A stretch of DNA of 64,000 nucleotides from Lysobacter sp. S4-A87 (GTDB lineage: Bacteria; Pseudomonadota; Gammaproteobacteria; Xanthomonadales; Xanthomonadaceae): the NCBI RefSeq assembly GCF_022637455.1, contig NZ_CP093341.1, positions 3,720,001-3,784,000 on the forward strand. Direction: 5' to 3'. Of the stretch, positions 16,870-27,735 are shown in pieces. The notes beneath the pieces are model-generated. The model was given only the letters and a program-made list of their open reading frames with translations, searched no databases and had not been told where the DNA came from. The stretch's first letter is position 1. Every line of letters starts with the position of its first letter. The position numbers and the translations under genes were made by a program.

Positions 16870-18195
16870 TTACAGCGCGGCCGATGCAGCGGCCGGCTGC
16901 GACCCCGGCTGGCGATAGACCTTGCCATCCTTCATCACGAAGTCGACCTTCATCACCGCGCTGATGTCCTCGACCGGATTGCCGGGCACCGCGACGATGT
17001 CCGCGCGCTTGCCGATCTCGATCACGCCCTGGTCGTCGACGCCCAGCACTTCGGCGGCGCGGATCGTCGCTGCCTGCAGCGCCACCGCCGCCGGGATGCC
17101 GGCTTCCGTCATGTAGATGAACTCGCGCGCGTTGTCGCCGTGCGGGCCCACGCCCATGTCCGTGCCGAAGGCGATCTTGACGCCGTTCTTGTAGGCCTTG
17201 CTGGCCGTGTCCTGGATCAGCGCGCCGATGCGGATCGCCTTGGGCCGCACCACCTCGGGGAAGTAGCCGTCGATCTTGGCCTTGTCGGCGACGAAACGGC
17301 CGGCGTAGATCGTCGGCACGTACCAGGTGCCGTGCTGCTTCATCAGCGACATCACCTCCGGACTCATGTAGGTGCCGTGCTCGATCGAGGTGACCCCGCC
17401 GAGCACCGCGCGCTTCATGCCTTCCTCGCCGTGGGCGTGGGCGGCGACGCGGTAGCCGTAGTCCTTGGCGGTGTCGACGATCGCCTTGACCTCCTCGACG
17501 GTGAACTGCGGCGCGTCGCCGGACTTGGCATACGACAGCACGCCGCCGGTGGCGGTGATCTTGATCACGTCGCTGCCTTCCTTGTAACGCTGGCGCACGG
17601 CCTGGCGGGCATCGTCGATCGAATTGATCACGCCCTCGGTCGGGCCGGGCGGGCCGATCAGGTGCGACAGGGCGTCGTTGTAGCCATTGGTGGGGTCGGC
17701 GTGACCGCCGGTGGTGGCGATCGACTTGCCCGCGGCCCAGATCCGCGGCCCATCGACCAGGCCCTGGTTGATGGCGTCGCGCAGGTGCGGACTGACCTCG
17801 CCACCGAGGTCGCGCACGCTGGTGAAGCCGGCCATCAGCGTCTTGTTGGCGAAGCCGACGGAGCGGAAGGCGAAATCGACCTCGTCCAGGCGGAAGCCTT
17901 CCGAGTAGCTCTGCGCGCTGGACTGGTTGCCCAGGTGCACGTGCAGGTCGGTCCAGCCGGGCGTACAGGTGTGGCCTGAAAGATCGATGCGCTCCAGTCC
18001 CGCGCTGTCGGCGGCGCCAGAAGCCACCTCGGCGACCTTGCCGGCACGCACGATGATCGTGTGCGGGCCCAGCACCTTGCCGGCGCGGGCATCGAACAAC
18101 TGCCCGCATTGCAGTGCATAGCTGTCGGCGGCGGCAGAGGCCGGCAGAGCGGCCAGGGCGGTGCTCAAGGACAGGACGAGTGTGGACAGGCGCAT
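16870..18195 (-). CDS. exported amidohydrolase (imidazolonepropionase/Xaa-Pro dipeptidase-like)
   Basis: 441 residues with a Sec signal peptide ending in ASAAA near residue 23. Metal-dependent amidohydrolase motifs are present in order: DLHVHLG, a likely carbamylated Lys in DVIKITATGG, RVAAHAHGEEG, IEHGTY and the catalytic Asp in AFGTDMG. The C-terminal ADIVAVPGNP closes the composite beta sandwich. Secreted members of this subgroup in xanthomonads are annotated as Xaa-Pro or N-acyl dipeptidases, but the real substrate cannot be told from sequence. It is monocistronic, divergent from leuS. Confidence 0.85.
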   Translation of the reverse strand: MRLSTLVLSLSTALAALPASAAADSYALQCGQLFDARAGKVLGPHTIIVRAGKVAEVASGAADSAGLERIDLSGHTCTPGWTDLHVHLGNQSSAQSYSEGFRLDEVDFAFRSVGFANKTLMAGFTSVRDLGGEVSPHLRDAINQGLVDGPRIWAAGKSIATTGGHADPTNGYNDALSHLIGPPGPTEGVINSIDDARQAVRQRYKEGSDVIKITATGGVLSYAKSGDAPQFTVEEVKAIVDTAKDYGYRVAAHAHGEEGMKRAVLGGVTSIEHGTYMSPEVMSLMKQHGTWYVPTIYAGRFVADKAKIDGYFPEVVRPKAIRIGALIQDTASKAYKNGVKIAFGTDMGVGPHGDNAREFIYMTEAGIPAAVALQAATIRAAEVLGVDDQGVIEIGKRADIVAVPGNPVEDISAVMKVDFVMKDGKVYRQPGSQPAAASAAL

Positions 18196-18364
18196 TCGGT
18201 ATCTCCCCAGATGAAGCGCCTACTCTAGCCGCGCGGGCCGCCGGGGCTCCTGGGCCATTGGTCTAAGGCGCCGTGCCGGCGGTCACGATGCGGCGGCCCG
18301 CGGCGGCCCGCTGCGGCCGGCGGCGGCCGGATGCAGAGCGCGCATGCCGCCGGCACCGGAATAG

Positions 18365-21202
<2,838 letters not shown>

Positions 21203-21214
21203 CCCATGCCAAAG

Positions 21215-21250
21215 CCCTCTCCCGCTCGCGGGAGAGGGGTTGGGGTGAGG
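21215..21250. repeat. CCCTCTCCCGC/GCGGGAGAGGG palindromic repeat
   Basis: Stem CCCTCTCCCGC (21215-21225) pairs with GCGGGAGAGGG (21228-21238), followed by GTTGGGGTGAGGG. Relatives lie at 36331, 38433 and 47037, each just after a plus-strand gene end. Here it separates leuS from lptE. Confidence 0.7.
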
Positions 21251-21325
21251 GCCGCCCGTCGTCACTGGCTGAACGAGCCGTCGCCCGCTATTGATGGCCA
21301 CCCACGCCTCGTCCAGACTGCCCGC

Positions 21326-21979
21326 ATGATCCGTCCCTCGATCCGTCACTCGATCCGTCGCCTGGTCCCCGCCAGCGCCGCGCTGGCCATCACCCTGGCC
21401 GTGTCGGCTTGCGGCTTCCATTTGCGCAGTGCCCTCGTGTTGCCGCCCGACATGGGTCCGGTCCGCGTGGTGTCGGCAGACCGATACAGCCCGTTGGCCG
21501 AATCGCTGGCGGACGCGTTGACCCGCGCCGGTGCCACGCCGGCCACCGAGGACACCGACGAGGCCACCGTGCTCGACCTGCTCGGCGAGCAGTGGGGCGA
21601 CCGCCCGATCGCGCTCGACGAACTCGGCCGCGCTCAGGAGTACTCGCTGCGCTATGCGGTGACGTTCGAAGTGCGCAAACCCGACGGTTCAACACCGGTG
21701 CCGCGCCAGACCATCGAGCTGGCGCGCGACTACGTGTCCAACCCGGTGCAGTCGATCGGTACCGAAGGCGAGCGCGAGATCCTGCAGGGTGAAATGCGCC
21801 GCGAGATGGTGGCTTCGGTGCTGCGCCGCCTCGATGCCGTTGCCCGTCACACGGTCGAGGTTCCGGCGACGACGCCGGCACCGACACCGGTAACGACACC
21901 CGTACCGTCTGCCGAAGGGACGCCGGCGCCCGCCGCAGCGGCCACTCCGACAGAGGGCGGCGGCGACACGCCGCGCTGA
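21326..21979 (+). CDS. lptE: LPS-assembly lipoprotein LptE
   Basis: 217 residues from the ATG at 21326. The signal peptide ends in the lipobox VSAC, followed by GFHLRSALVLP, the conserved opening of mature LptE. LptE plugs the LptD barrel in the outer membrane and helps deliver lipopolysaccharide to the cell surface. It lies between leuS and holA, as in most gammaproteobacteria. Oddity: the last 38 or so residues form a Pro/Thr/Ala-rich tail, well beyond the folded domain and absent from E. coli LptE. Confidence 0.9.
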   Translation: MIRPSIRHSIRRLVPASAALAITLAVSACGFHLRSALVLPPDMGPVRVVSADRYSPLAESLADALTRAGATPATEDTDEATVLDLLGEQWGDRPIALDELGRAQEYSLRYAVTFEVRKPDGSTPVPRQTIELARDYVSNPVQSIGTEGEREILQGEMRREMVASVLRRLDAVARHTVEVPATTPAPTPVTTPVPSAEGTPAPAAAATPTEGGGDTPR

Positions 21980-22001
21980 ACGCGCAGCCCGCGCCGCTGA
22001 A

Positions 22002-23078
22002 ATGGAACTGAAACCGGAACAGCTGGTCGCCCAGCTTGGCCTCGACCAGGCCACGCCGCCGCCGCTGCGCCCGGCCTACCTGATTGCCGGCCCGGAACCG
22101 CTGCGCGTGCTCGAAGCCGCTGATGCGGTGCGCGCCGCCGCGCGCCGCCAGGGCATCGCCGAACGCGAAGTCTTCGAAGCCGAGGGAAACCAGCGCGAGC
22201 CGGACTGGAATGGCCTGTCCGCCAGCTTCCGCGCGCCGAGCCTGTTCGCCAGCCGGCGCCTGGTCGAAGTGCGCCTGCCCAGTGGCAAGCCGGGCAAGGA
22301 AGGCGCCGAGGTCATCAGCGATTTCTGCGCCGATCCGCCGATGGACGTGGTCCTGATGGTCACCGCCGGCGAGTGGAGCAAGCAGCACGGCGGCAAGTGG
22401 AGCGAAGCGATCGGCCGCATCGGCCTGGTCGCCGTCGCCTGGGCGGTCAAGCCGCACGAATTGCCGGACTGGATCGAGCGCCGCCTTCGCCAGCACGGCC
22501 TGCGTGCCGATCGCGATGCCGTGCAGAATCTCGCCGATCGCGTCGAGGGCAATCTGCTGGCCGCTGCCCAGGAGATCGACAAGCTCGCCCTGCTGTCCGA
22601 TGGCAGCACCCTCGACAGCGCGAAGATCACCGCCCTGGTCGCGGACGCCGCGCGCTACGACGTGTTCCGCCTGGTCGACGCGGCGATGAACGGCAGCGGC
22701 GCGCAGGTCGCGCACATGCTCGCCGGACTGCGTGCCGAGGGCGAGGCGGTACCGGCGCTGCTGGGCATGGTGGTGATGGAGCTGCAACGCGCCGCAGCGC
22801 TGGCCCGTGTGCAGGCAAAGGGCGGCAATCTGGCCAACGAATTCAAGGCGCAGCGGATCTGGGATTCCAAGCAGCCAATGTACCGGCGCGCGCTGCAGCG
22901 CCATGCCGCGCCGCGCTGGGACGCGTTCGTGGCCGAAGCCGGCCGCGTCGACCGCATCGCCAAGGGACGCGGACGCATCGGCGAGGAGCCGACCGACGCC
23001 TGGCTCGCGCTCGAACGACTGCTGCTGGCCGTGGCGGAGCCGCGCGCGGCAAAGCTGCTCTCGGCTCCGCGCGGCTGA
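22002..23078 (+). CDS. holA: DNA polymerase III subunit delta
   Basis: 358 residues, normal for the delta subunit. The N-terminal AYLIAGPEPLRVLEAADAVR, the central DVVLMVTAGEWSK and the region LADRVEGNLLAAAQEIDKLALL are typical. Delta opens the beta sliding clamp as part of the clamp loader. It starts 22 bp after lptE and is followed 11 bp later by nadD, so it is translationally part of the same operon. No anomaly was seen. Confidence 0.94.
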   Translation: MELKPEQLVAQLGLDQATPPPLRPAYLIAGPEPLRVLEAADAVRAAARRQGIAEREVFEAEGNQREPDWNGLSASFRAPSLFASRRLVEVRLPSGKPGKEGAEVISDFCADPPMDVVLMVTAGEWSKQHGGKWSEAIGRIGLVAVAWAVKPHELPDWIERRLRQHGLRADRDAVQNLADRVEGNLLAAAQEIDKLALLSDGSTLDSAKITALVADAARYDVFRLVDAAMNGSGAQVAHMLAGLRAEGEAVPALLGMVVMELQRAAALARVQAKGGNLANEFKAQRIWDSKQPMYRRALQRHAAPRWDAFVAEAGRVDRIAKGRGRIGEEPTDAWLALERLLLAVAEPRAAKLLSAPRG

Positions 23079-23089
23079 GTCCCCGGGCC

Positions 23090-23767
23090 ATGACGCTGCG
23101 GATCTACTACGGCGGCACCTTCGACCCGGTCCATTGCGGCCACCTGGCGGTGGCCTGCGCCGTCCGTGACGCGCTGGCGGCGCAGGTGCACCTGATCCCC
23201 GCGGCCGACCCGCCGCACAAGGACGCGACCCACGCCGATGCCTGGGCGCGTGCGCGCATGCTCGACCTGGCGCTGGCCGGGGAGGCGGGGCTCAAGGTCG
23301 ATCGCAGGGAGCTGCGCCGGGAAGGGCCGTCCTATACGGTCGACACCCTGCGCGAGCTGCGCCAGGAGCTGGGCCCGGGTGCGCCGATCGTGTGGATGCT
23401 CGGCGGCGATTCGCTGCTGCAGTTGCACACCTGGCACCGCTGGCAGGAACTGTTCGAATTCGCGCACGTCCTGGCCGTGGCACGGCCGGGATCGCACCTG
23501 GACGTGGCCACGATCGGTGAGCAGTCGCCGCGGGTCCATGCCGAGGTGGTTTCGCGCTGGCGCGAGGCCACTGAACTCTCGCAAGCCCCTGCAGGCGGCT
23601 TCGCGGCGTTCGAACTGGGCGTGCAGCGCCCCGAGTCATCCACCGAGCTGCGCCGCCGGATCGCCGCTGGCGAGGCCTGGCAGGACTGGGTGCCGGCCGC
23701 GGTGGCCGAGTACATCCGCCGTCACGGGCTGTATGCCGTCCGGGACGTCACACCCGCTCCGTTATAA
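23090..23767 (+). CDS. nadD: nicotinate-nucleotide adenylyltransferase
   Basis: 225 residues from the ATG at 23090; the frame stays open far upstream but that part overlaps hol[12 protein letters not shown] is the nucleotidyltransferase GxFDPxHxGH signature, IPAADPPHK is the second substrate loop and [11 protein letters not shown] is the C-terminal ISSTxxR motif. The enzyme joins ATP and nicotinate mononucleotide to give deamido-NAD in NAD synthesis. The start lies 11 bp after the holA stop. Confidence 0.95.
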   Translation: MTLRIYYGGTFDPVHCGHLAVACAVRDALAAQVHLIPAADPPHKDATHADAWARARMLDLALAGEAGLKVDRRELRREGPSYTVDTLRELRQELGPGAPIVWMLGGDSLLQLHTWHRWQELFEFAHVLAVARPGSHLDVATIGEQSPRVHAEVVSRWREATELSQAPAGGFAAFELGVQRPESSTELRRRIAAGEAWQDWVPAAVAEYIRRHGLYAVRDVTPAPL

Positions 23768-23768
23768 T
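23763..23768 (+). promoter_or_regulatory. candidate -10 box for rsfS
   Basis: A perfect TATAAT straddling the nadD stop codon, 32 bp before the rsfS start, in otherwise GC-rich DNA. No good -35 hexamer sits 16-18 bp upstream, so this is a tentative internal promoter. Confidence 0.35.
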
Positions 23769-23799
23769 CTTCATAACCCCGCGCCGAGACCATTGCCCC

Positions 23800-24231
23800 T
23801 TGAGTACCGAAGCACAAGTCATCAAGACCCGCTTGCCCGACCCGCCGCCGCCGGTAGATCTCCTGCTCAAGACGGTCCACGCCGCGGTCGAGGAACTGAA
23901 GGCCAAGGATGTCGTCGAGATCGATGTGCGCGGCAAGAGCAGCGTCACCGATTACATGGTGATCGCTTCGGGTACCTCGACGCGCCATGTCAAGTCGATC
24001 GCCAACGAAGTGGTCAAGTTCGCCAAGAACCTGGACGTCCAGCCGCTGGGCGTGGAAGGCGAGCGCGAAGCCGAATGGGTGCTGGTCGATCTGGGCGATG
24101 TCGTCGTCCATGTGATGCTGCCGCGCGTTCGCGAGTTCTATGCGCTTGAGCGTCTGTGGACGGTTGGCGACCAGCCGCCGGGCATGGAAGAGGACGAGGA
24201 ATACGAGGTCGGTTACGGCCGGCGGCGCTGA
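23800..24231 (+). CDS. rsfS: ribosomal silencing factor RsfS
   Basis: 143 residues from a TTG at 23800; no ATG occurs before the conserved domain. The block [32 protein letters not shown] and the later [23 protein letters not shown] define the RsfS/Iojap domain. RsfS binds ribosomal protein L14 and blocks subunit joining under nutrient stress. The N-terminal 15 residues are Pro-rich and not conserved. The C-terminal tail is acidic and then basic. It ends at an intrinsic terminator and is separated from its usual partner rlmH by an inserted phosphatase gene. Confidence 0.93.
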   Translation: MSTEAQVIKTRLPDPPPPVDLLLKTVHAAVEELKAKDVVEIDVRGKSSVTDYMVIASGTSTRHVKSIANEVVKFAKNLDVQPLGVEGEREAEWVLVDLGDVVVHVMLPRVREFYALERLWTVGDQPPGMEEDEEYEVGYGRRR

Positions 24232-24258
24232 GTCGCAGCTTTCCTTCGTCCATGAATG

Positions 24259-24281
24259 ACGGCGCCTTGCGGCGCCGTTTT
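24259..24281 (+). terminator. intrinsic terminator after rsfS
   Basis: Stem ACGGCGCC, loop TTGC, stem GGCGCCGT, then four T. It closes the leuS-to-rsfS transcript. Confidence 0.8.
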
Positions 24282-24331
24282 CATTTGTGCTGACGGGGTT
24301 GGCGTCGTCATCGCCGTTGCCGTCGGTGCGG

Positions 24332-24445
24332 CGTTGTCCGCCGGGCCGGGGATTGCTCCGCCCCTTAATCGGACATCCTGTCCGAATGCGGGGCGCGGGC
24401 CATCCATGGCCCGCTGCTGCGCAATCCCCGGCCCGTCGGACAACG
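24332..24445. repeat. nested palindromic element (114 bp) between rsfS and phoX
   Basis: Outer 25-bp arms (24332-24356 and 24421-24445) are inverted repeats with 24 of 25 positions matching. Between them lie a CGGACA-TCC-TGTCCG hairpin, a CGCCCC/GGGGCG pair around it, and a GCGGGCCA-TCCA-TGGCCCGC hairpin. No protein is encoded. The compact nested layout looks like a small mobile repeat or a structured RNA. It makes up most of the 328-bp non-coding gap, together with the terminator before it and two copies of the CCCGGGT repeat after it. Confidence 0.7.
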
Positions 24446-24476
24446 CTTCGGCAATTCACTGCCTGGTCTTCGTTGG

Positions 24477-24555
24477 CACGTAGCCCGGGTAAGCGCAGCG
24501 CAACCGGGGTTGATGCGCGTCGGAACCCGGGTGCGCTGCGCTTACCCGGGCCACG
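24477..24555. repeat. inverted pair of CCCGGGT-family repeats
   Basis: The copy at 24477-24509 reads rightward and that at 24526-24555 leftward, both with the AAGCGCAGCGC core; the first has a mismatch in its ACCCGGG arm. They lie immediately after the phoX stop. Confidence 0.75.
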
Positions 24556-24559
24556 GCGG

Positions 24560-26113
24560 TCAAAGGTGCCCGCGCTCCCACGGCCCCGTGATCGCCACCG
24601 TGATCCCAGGCGTCTGGATGTTGACGAACAGCGTCTGGCTGAAAGGATCCCAGCATGCGCCGCAGAATTCGCTGTCGCGGTAATCGCCTTCGGGAATGAC
24701 CTTGCCGGCATTGCTGATCTGGGTCGAAGTCAGTTCGATGTTGTTTTTGCAGAAGTAGAACGACTCGCCCTGCCGGGTCAGCCCGATCAGTCTTGCACCG
24801 GGGCCGTACTGGTCCGGGCTTTCGCCGCCGTCCTCGCACAGCAGTACGCCGCCGCGGCCGCTCACCGTGATGTTGTCGGGATTGTGCGCGGCCAGCTGGT
24901 TGCCGCTGACGAACAGTGCGCGCATGCGCTGGGTGAGCAGGTCGAGCACCCACACCGCGCCGTTGCCGCGGCCCTTGCGGCCCTGTGCGTCGACGCCGGT
25001 GCTGGTGTCGACGATGAACATCTTGCCGTAGCTGTGCCAGATGCCTTCGCCGCGACTCATGCGCAGCGCGCCCGCGCTCCAGGCCTGTGCGAACGGGCCG
25101 CTGAGGGTCTCGCCTGCGGAAATGTCGGGGAAGCCGGACGGGGCGGCGATGCTGTCCAGGTCCGGATCGGGGATGTCGACCCATTCCAGTGCGTACTCGT
25201 CGCCGATCGCCGCGACGGTGAGGTCGGCGTTGGGCTGGCGACGCACGCGCGCGGCCTGCAGGCGGCCGCCGTGTTCGAGCGAGCCGTAACGGCCGGCGCG
25301 GTCGTTGGGGATGAAGCGATACAGGCCGGCCTTGTTGCGGTCGTCCTCGGTCAGGTAGACGACGCCGGTGCGCGGATCGATGGCGACGGCTTCATGGCTG
25401 AAGCGGCCCAGGCCGATCAGCGGCCTGCCGCTGGTGCGCTCGGCTTCGGCGTGCACTTCGAAGACGTAGCCGTGCTTCTTGCCGGTGCTCGACACTGCAT
25501 CGGTCTTGATTTCCTCGCAGCTCAGCCAACTGCCCCAGGGAGTAGGGCCGCCGGCGCAGTTGACCAGGGTGCCGCCGAGGCTGGCCTCGATGCTGCGCCA
25601 TTCGCCGTGGCGCCAGGTCATCGTCGTGGTGCCACCGCCGGCGACCTGGCCGCCGCCGATGTCGCCGCTGTCATACATGCCCGGTGCGTTGATCGGGGTT
25701 GCAGCGCCGCGTTCGTGGTTGCGGATCAACACGAGTTCGTGGCCGCGGCCGTGGTCGCCGCCATGGTGGTGCCTGTTGTCGCGCGGTCCCGAACCAGGGC
25801 GGCGCAAGCCGACCACGGCCATGCCGTCGTGGCGATCGGGGCAGGGTTGGCCATCGCTCATCACATCGCCGCTCCAACCGAAGGAGCGATAACTGAAGCC
25901 GCGCGGCAACTGCAGCAGCGGCAGGCCGGTGGCGCGGTCGGCGACCGGCGCGAGCGGGCCGTAGCGGCCGGGAATCGGGGCAAGTCGGGTAGGGTCGCCG
26001 GCGGCCAGCGCCTGACGCGAGTACAACGCGCCAAGGCTGCCCATGGCGCCAACCGCCATGGCGGCGGCGCCACCTTTGAGGACCTGGCGGCGGGAGAGAT
26101 CCAACGCATTCAT
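24560..26113 (-). CDS. PhoX family alkaline phosphatase-like protein (DUF839), Tat-exported
   Basis: 517 residues from the ATG at 26113, preceded by AGGAG. The N-terminus carries the twin-arginine motif SRRQVLKGG and a hydrophobic stretch ending in QALAA, so it should fold in the cytoplasm and be exported by Tat. The DUF839 body has NHERGAATP, AGGPTPWGSWLSCEE, FSHEAVAIDPRTGVVYLTEDD and a C-terminal LCEDGGES. PhoX enzymes are calcium/iron-dependent phosphatases that release phosphate from esters. A His/Gly/Arg-rich stretch near residues 108-120 may be a lineage-specific insert. The gene interrupts the usual rsfS-rlmH pair in the opposite orientation. No Pho box was identified. Confidence 0.85.
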   Translation of the reverse strand: MNALDLSRRQVLKGGAAAMAVGAMGSLGALYSRQALAAGDPTRLAPIPGRYGPLAPVADRATGLPLLQLPRGFSYRSFGWSGDVMSDGQPCPDRHDGMAVVGLRRPGSGPRDNRHHHGGDHGRGHELVLIRNHERGAATPINAPGMYDSGDIGGGQVAGGGTTTMTWRHGEWRSIEASLGGTLVNCAGGPTPWGSWLSCEEIKTDAVSSTGKKHGYVFEVHAEAERTSGRPLIGLGRFSHEAVAIDPRTGVVYLTEDDRNKAGLYRFIPNDRAGRYGSLEHGGRLQAARVRRQPNADLTVAAIGDEYALEWVDIPDPDLDSIAAPSGFPDISAGETLSGPFAQAWSAGALRMSRGEGIWHSYGKMFIVDTSTGVDAQGRKGRGNGAVWVLDLLTQRMRALFVSGNQLAAHNPDNITVSGRGGVLLCEDGGESPDQYGPGARLIGLTRQGESFYFCKNNIELTSTQISNAGKVIPEGDYRDSEFCGACWDPFSQTLFVNIQTPGITVAITGPWERGHL

Positions 26114-26229
26114 CTGCGGCTCCTGCGGGGCTGGGGGAGCCTGCAACCTAGGTGCCCGGCGTGGCCGGACGATGACACCGCCAAGTCAGTCCGCCGGAAC
26201 GTGACGCGCTACCGGTAACATTCACGCAG

Positions 26230-26700
26230 ATGAAAGCGAAACTGATCGCCGTCGGTGAACGTGCCCCACGCTGGGTGGCCGAGGGTTTCGGCGAGTATCA
26301 AAAGCGCCTGTCGCACTGGCTTCCGCTGGAGCTGGTCGAGATCGAACCCGGCCTGCGCGGCAAGGGCCGCGATGCCGCGCGCGCAACCCAGGACGAAGGC
26401 GCACGCGTGCTGGCCGCGTTGCCGAAGAATGCCTGCGTGGTCACCCTCGATGGTCGCGGCCGCACCTGGTCGTCCGAGCAGCTGGCGCAGCGGCTGGAGC
26501 ATTGGCGAGGGCAGGGTCGCGATCTGGCTTTACTGATCGGTGGTCCTGAAGGGCATGCGCCGGACGTGATCGCGCGCGGTGACGAATCGTGGTCGCTTGG
26601 GCCGCTGACGCTGCCGCACATGCTGGTGCGCCTGGTCGCCGCCGAGCAGTTGTATCGGGCGGCGGCGTTGCTGGCGAACCATCCGTATCACCGCGCCTGA
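26230..26700 (+). CDS. rlmH: 23S rRNA (pseudouridine1915-N3)-methyltransferase
   Basis: 156 residues, the standard RlmH length. The SPOUT-fold C-terminus is clear: LALLIGGPEGHAPDV, SWSLGPLTLPHMLVRLVAAEQLYRA and NHPYHR. RlmH methylates pseudouridine 1915 in helix 69 of 23S rRNA using S-adenosylmethionine, acting on the assembled 70S ribosome. In most gammaproteobacteria it directly follows rsfS. Here it must have its own promoter in the 116-bp gap to the divergent phoX gene. Confidence 0.96.
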   Translation: MKAKLIAVGERAPRWVAEGFGEYQKRLSHWLPLELVEIEPGLRGKGRDAARATQDEGARVLAALPKNACVVTLDGRGRTWSSEQLAQRLEHWRGQGRDLALLIGGPEGHAPDVIARGDESWSLGPLTLPHMLVRLVAAEQLYRAAALLANHPYHRA

Positions 26701-26713
26701 CGCGCACTTCCCC

Positions 26714-26855
26714 GTGCGCTCCGCTTACCCGGGCTACACAGACCCGCCGCGGATCCACGCAACACAGACCCACGTAGCCCGGGTAAGGCCGCAGGCCGCA
26801 CCCGGGGCCCACCCAAATGGAGTAGCCCGGGTAAGGCCGCAGGCCGCACCCGGGG
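26714..26855. repeat. cluster of three CCCGGGT-family repeats
   Basis: One leftward copy (26714-26737, GCGCTCCGC-type core) and two rightward copies of 34 bp (26774-26807, 26822-26855) with a GGCCGCAGGCC core. The last two are identical and 14 bp apart. They fill the gap between the convergent rlmH and tonB-like genes. Confidence 0.8.
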
Positions 26856-26863
26856 CACCGCGC

Positions 26864-27541
26864 TCAACGATCCAGCTTGAACTCGATCGGCACGCGCCCC
26901 AGCGCCTGCACCGCCTGGCCATCGCGGAACGCCGGCTGGAACGTCCACTGCGTCAGCACCGCACGCCTGGCCGCCTGATCGAGGGCGCGATGGCCGCTGC
27001 TGCGGACCACGCGCACTTCCAGCGGACGGCCGTCGATGCCGACCAGTATCTCCAGCTCGACCGTGCCCACCAGGCCCTGCCGCACAGCCTCGCGCGGGTA
27101 GGCCGGCGCGGGTGCCGACAACGCCTGCAACACCGACGCGCTGGCCGGCTGCGCCGGCTCGCCCACCGACCCGTCCGGAGTGCCGCGATCCAGCGGCGGC
27201 AACGCTTCATCACCCGGCTGGGCGTCGACCACGGCTTCGGTAACGGCAACGTCCGCCGGCGCCAGTCGTTGCGATGACGTGGACGTGGGCTGGGGCGGCG
27301 TCCGTTCGATCGTCACCTTCTCGGGCGGCGGCGTCTCGACCATTTTGCGCGGCAGGATCTCGATGACCTGGATGGCGGTTTCCTCCACCGGCGGCGTGTA
27401 ATCCGCCAGCGGCACCATCAGCAGCATGGCGATCACCGCATTGACGGCGATCGCGCCGGCGCCGGCAGCGATCCGGCTGCCGTCGAGTTCGGGGGCGTGG
27501 AACGAACCGGCCTGGTGACGCAGGGCAATGGCATTCGACAT
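26864..27541 (-). CDS. TonB family energy transducer
   Basis: 225 residues from the ATG at 27541. A single N-terminal membrane anchor (about 23-46), a Pro-rich periplasmic linker (VEETAIQVIEILPRK, TPPPEK, TPPQPTS) and a C-terminal TonB domain (about 145-225, with APAYPREAVRQGLVGTVELEI and LDQAARRAVLTQWTFQPAF) are all present. Such proteins use the ExbBD proton motor to power outer-membrane receptors. No exbB, exbD or receptor gene is adjacent, so it may be one of several TonB paralogues. It is followed by a repeat cluster and preceded by the SIMPL gene's terminator array. Confidence 0.85.
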   Translation of the reverse strand: MSNAIALRHQAGSFHAPELDGSRIAAGAGAIAVNAVIAMLLMVPLADYTPPVEETAIQVIEILPRKMVETPPPEKVTIERTPPQPTSTSSQRLAPADVAVTEAVVDAQPGDEALPPLDRGTPDGSVGEPAQPASASVLQALSAPAPAYPREAVRQGLVGTVELEILVGIDGRPLEVRVVRSSGHRALDQAARRAVLTQWTFQPAFRDGQAVQALGRVPIEFKLDR

Positions 27542-27612
27542 GGCGTGCCTCCTGGTGTGGTCTGCATTTGCGGCAAACGCACCAGTGGCGACGACGGGGT
27601 TGCAGAAAAGAA

Positions 27613-27714
27613 CGGGCCCGCTCGCGGCGGGCCTGAAGTACAAAGATCGGGCCCGCTCGCGGCGGGTCTGAAGTACAAAGATCGGGCCCGCTCGCGGCGG
27701 GCCCGATGGGTACA
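27613..27714 (-). repeat. triple tandem 35-bp repeat made of terminator-like hairpins
   Basis: Three head-to-tail units start at 27613, 27648 and 27683. Units 1 and 2 are 35 bp and differ at one base; unit 3 is cut short after its hairpin. Each has stem GGGCCCGC, loop TCGCG and a complementary arm (one pair changed in unit 2). On the minus strand the last hairpin is followed by a T-rich tract (TTCTTTTC), so the set lies where the SIMPL gene's terminator should be. The remaining gap up to the tonB-like start holds nothing else I recognise. Confidence 0.8.
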
Positions 27715-27735
27715 GCGTGCCGGCGCGCGCCGGGG

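Noticed and set aside
22373-23089. Long N-terminal extension of nadD in the same frame
   Set aside because: It overlaps holA fully and is Arg/Ala-rich shadow sequence; NadD proteins begin at the nucleotide-binding strand, matching the ATG at 23090.
27613-27714. CRISPR-like direct repeats
   Set aside because: The 35-bp units are contiguous with no spacers, and each is a terminator hairpin; no cas genes are near.
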